Origin: Chromatiales bacterium
GTDB taxonomy: Bacteria > Pseudomonadota > Gammaproteobacteria > Chromatiales > Chromatiaceae
NCBI GenBank assembly: GCA_024639625.1
Contig: JAHEIA010000176.1
Span: forward strand, 1-6,713
Direction: 5' to 3'
Length of the DNA: 6,713 nucleotides
Within the stretch, counting starts at the first letter, position 1. The number at the start of each line of letters is the position of its first letter. Below are positions 6,486 through 6,713 of this stretch, one piece after another. Under the pieces are notes generated by a model. That model saw only the letters and a list, made by a program, of their open reading frames with translations. It was not told where the DNA came from and made no database searches. Made by a program: the position numbers and the translations under genes.

Positions 6486-6523
6486 CCAACCGCCTTTCGA
6501 AGGCGTGCGGCTGGTTTTTTTTT
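6486..6523 (+). terminator. Hairpin followed by nine T in the divergent region
   Basis: CGCCTT (6491-6496) and AAGGCG (6500-6505) pair around TCG. Outer bases CCA (6486-6488) and TGG (6512-6514) can extend the stem with an internal bulge, and nine T follow directly (6515-6523). This has the shape of a plus-strand intrinsic terminator, yet no plus-strand gene lies just upstream. It could end a small RNA or a leader transcript of the GTPase gene. Confidence 0.45.
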
Positions 6524-6667
6524 CGACCGATGTTCCGGCTTTCTTGTGCCCGCAGCTCGGAGTGTGGGGTGGCGCACCGCACGGCGCAGACCAAGCTCCT
6601 TTGCCTCCGACCGCCTCGCCGTGGCATAAAGAGCGAGAAGCCGAACGCGGGGTACACTGAGGATGCC

Positions 6668-6713
6668 ATGCCTGCCAATCTGAGTCCGGAATACAAAGCG
6701 GCGGAGGGGGCCT
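6668..6713 (+). CDS. Start of a probable TGS-domain (DRG/Obg-like) GTPase, cut by window end
   Basis: Fifteen codons are visible: [15 protein letters not shown]. The opening MPANL-(S/T)-PEY is characteristic of a family of DRG-like GTPases with a C-terminal TGS domain, expected to bind ribosomes or translation factors. A GAGGA ribosome site lies 4 bases before the ATG. The alternative ATG at 6663 meets a stop after six codons and is rejected. No G-motif is visible because the window ends here, so the family call rests only on the N-terminal signature. Confidence 0.65.
   Translation, partial: MPANLSPEYKAAEGA

Larger units (their letters stand above)
6366..6667. other. Divergent intergenic region between trpB2 and a GTPase gene
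   Basis: These 302 bases separate two genes that point away from each other and should hold both promoters. They contain several T-rich tracts on the plus strand and a hairpin plus T9 at 6486-6523. A possible weak plus-strand promoter is TTGCCT (6601-6606), 18 bases, CATAAA (6625-6630). I found no convincing minus-strand promoter for trpB2. Open frames here are Lys/Arg-rich on the minus strand because of the T tracts and do not look like real proteins. Confidence 0.5.

Noticed and set aside
5112..6629. Plus-strand open frame of 505 codons
   Set aside because: It is antisense to the well-supported trpB2 gene, and its composition (Gly/Arg/His-rich, no family motifs) is that of a GC-rich shadow.
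1..6713. CRISPR array, tRNA, rRNA or complete insertion sequence
   Set aside because: No regularly spaced direct repeats, cloverleaf-like gene, rRNA-like sequence, or transposase with terminal inverted repeats was seen on either strand.

Overview
This is a GC-rich window of about 60% G+C. It most resembles a gammaproteobacterial chromosome, possibly a sulfur-oxidizing or Chromatiales/Ectothiorhodospiraceae-type lineage. That guess rests on remembered family resemblance: an Integrase_1-type recombinase remnant, a ZnuA-like binding-protein remnant, a stand-alone TrpB2 and a DsrE/F-type domain. It was not tested by any search.

Region 1 (1-791) is decayed accessory DNA. The C-terminal end of a tyrosine recombinase (minus strand) lies back to back with the C-terminal half of a zinc/manganese ABC transporter binding protein (plus strand). 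Both have lost their 5' ends at the same short junction near 377-390, which looks like a deletion or insertion scar. Region 2 (792-1329) has no convincing gene. It carries a GGTGGAT...ATCCACC palindrome that resembles a dispersed proteobacterial intergenic repeat.

Region 3 (1330-3141) encodes an MscS-family mechanosensitive channel with a signal peptide and a sizeable extra N-terminal domain. It converges on region 4 (4828 down to 3485, minus strand), a compact two-gene operon. The operon has a good ECF-type promoter (GGAATAA, 16-bp spacer, GTCTTA), an ECF sigma factor, and a translationally coupled (ATGA overlap) membrane anti-sigma factor. The periplasmic part of that anti-sigma factor is a DsrE/DsrF-like domain with a conserved-type cysteine. 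This fusion is the most unusual feature here. It suggests an envelope stress or redox/sulfur-sensing switch whose sigma factor probably transcribes its own operon.

Region 5 (6365 down to 5004, minus strand) is a complete trpB2 gene, the stand-alone tryptophan synthase beta-like enzyme, ending in a strong intrinsic terminator that separates it from the sigma operon. Region 6 (6366-6713) is a divergent intergenic stretch with an unexplained plus-strand hairpin followed by nine T. It is followed by the first 15 codons of a gene that looks like a DRG/Obg-related TGS-domain GTPase, cut by the window edge.
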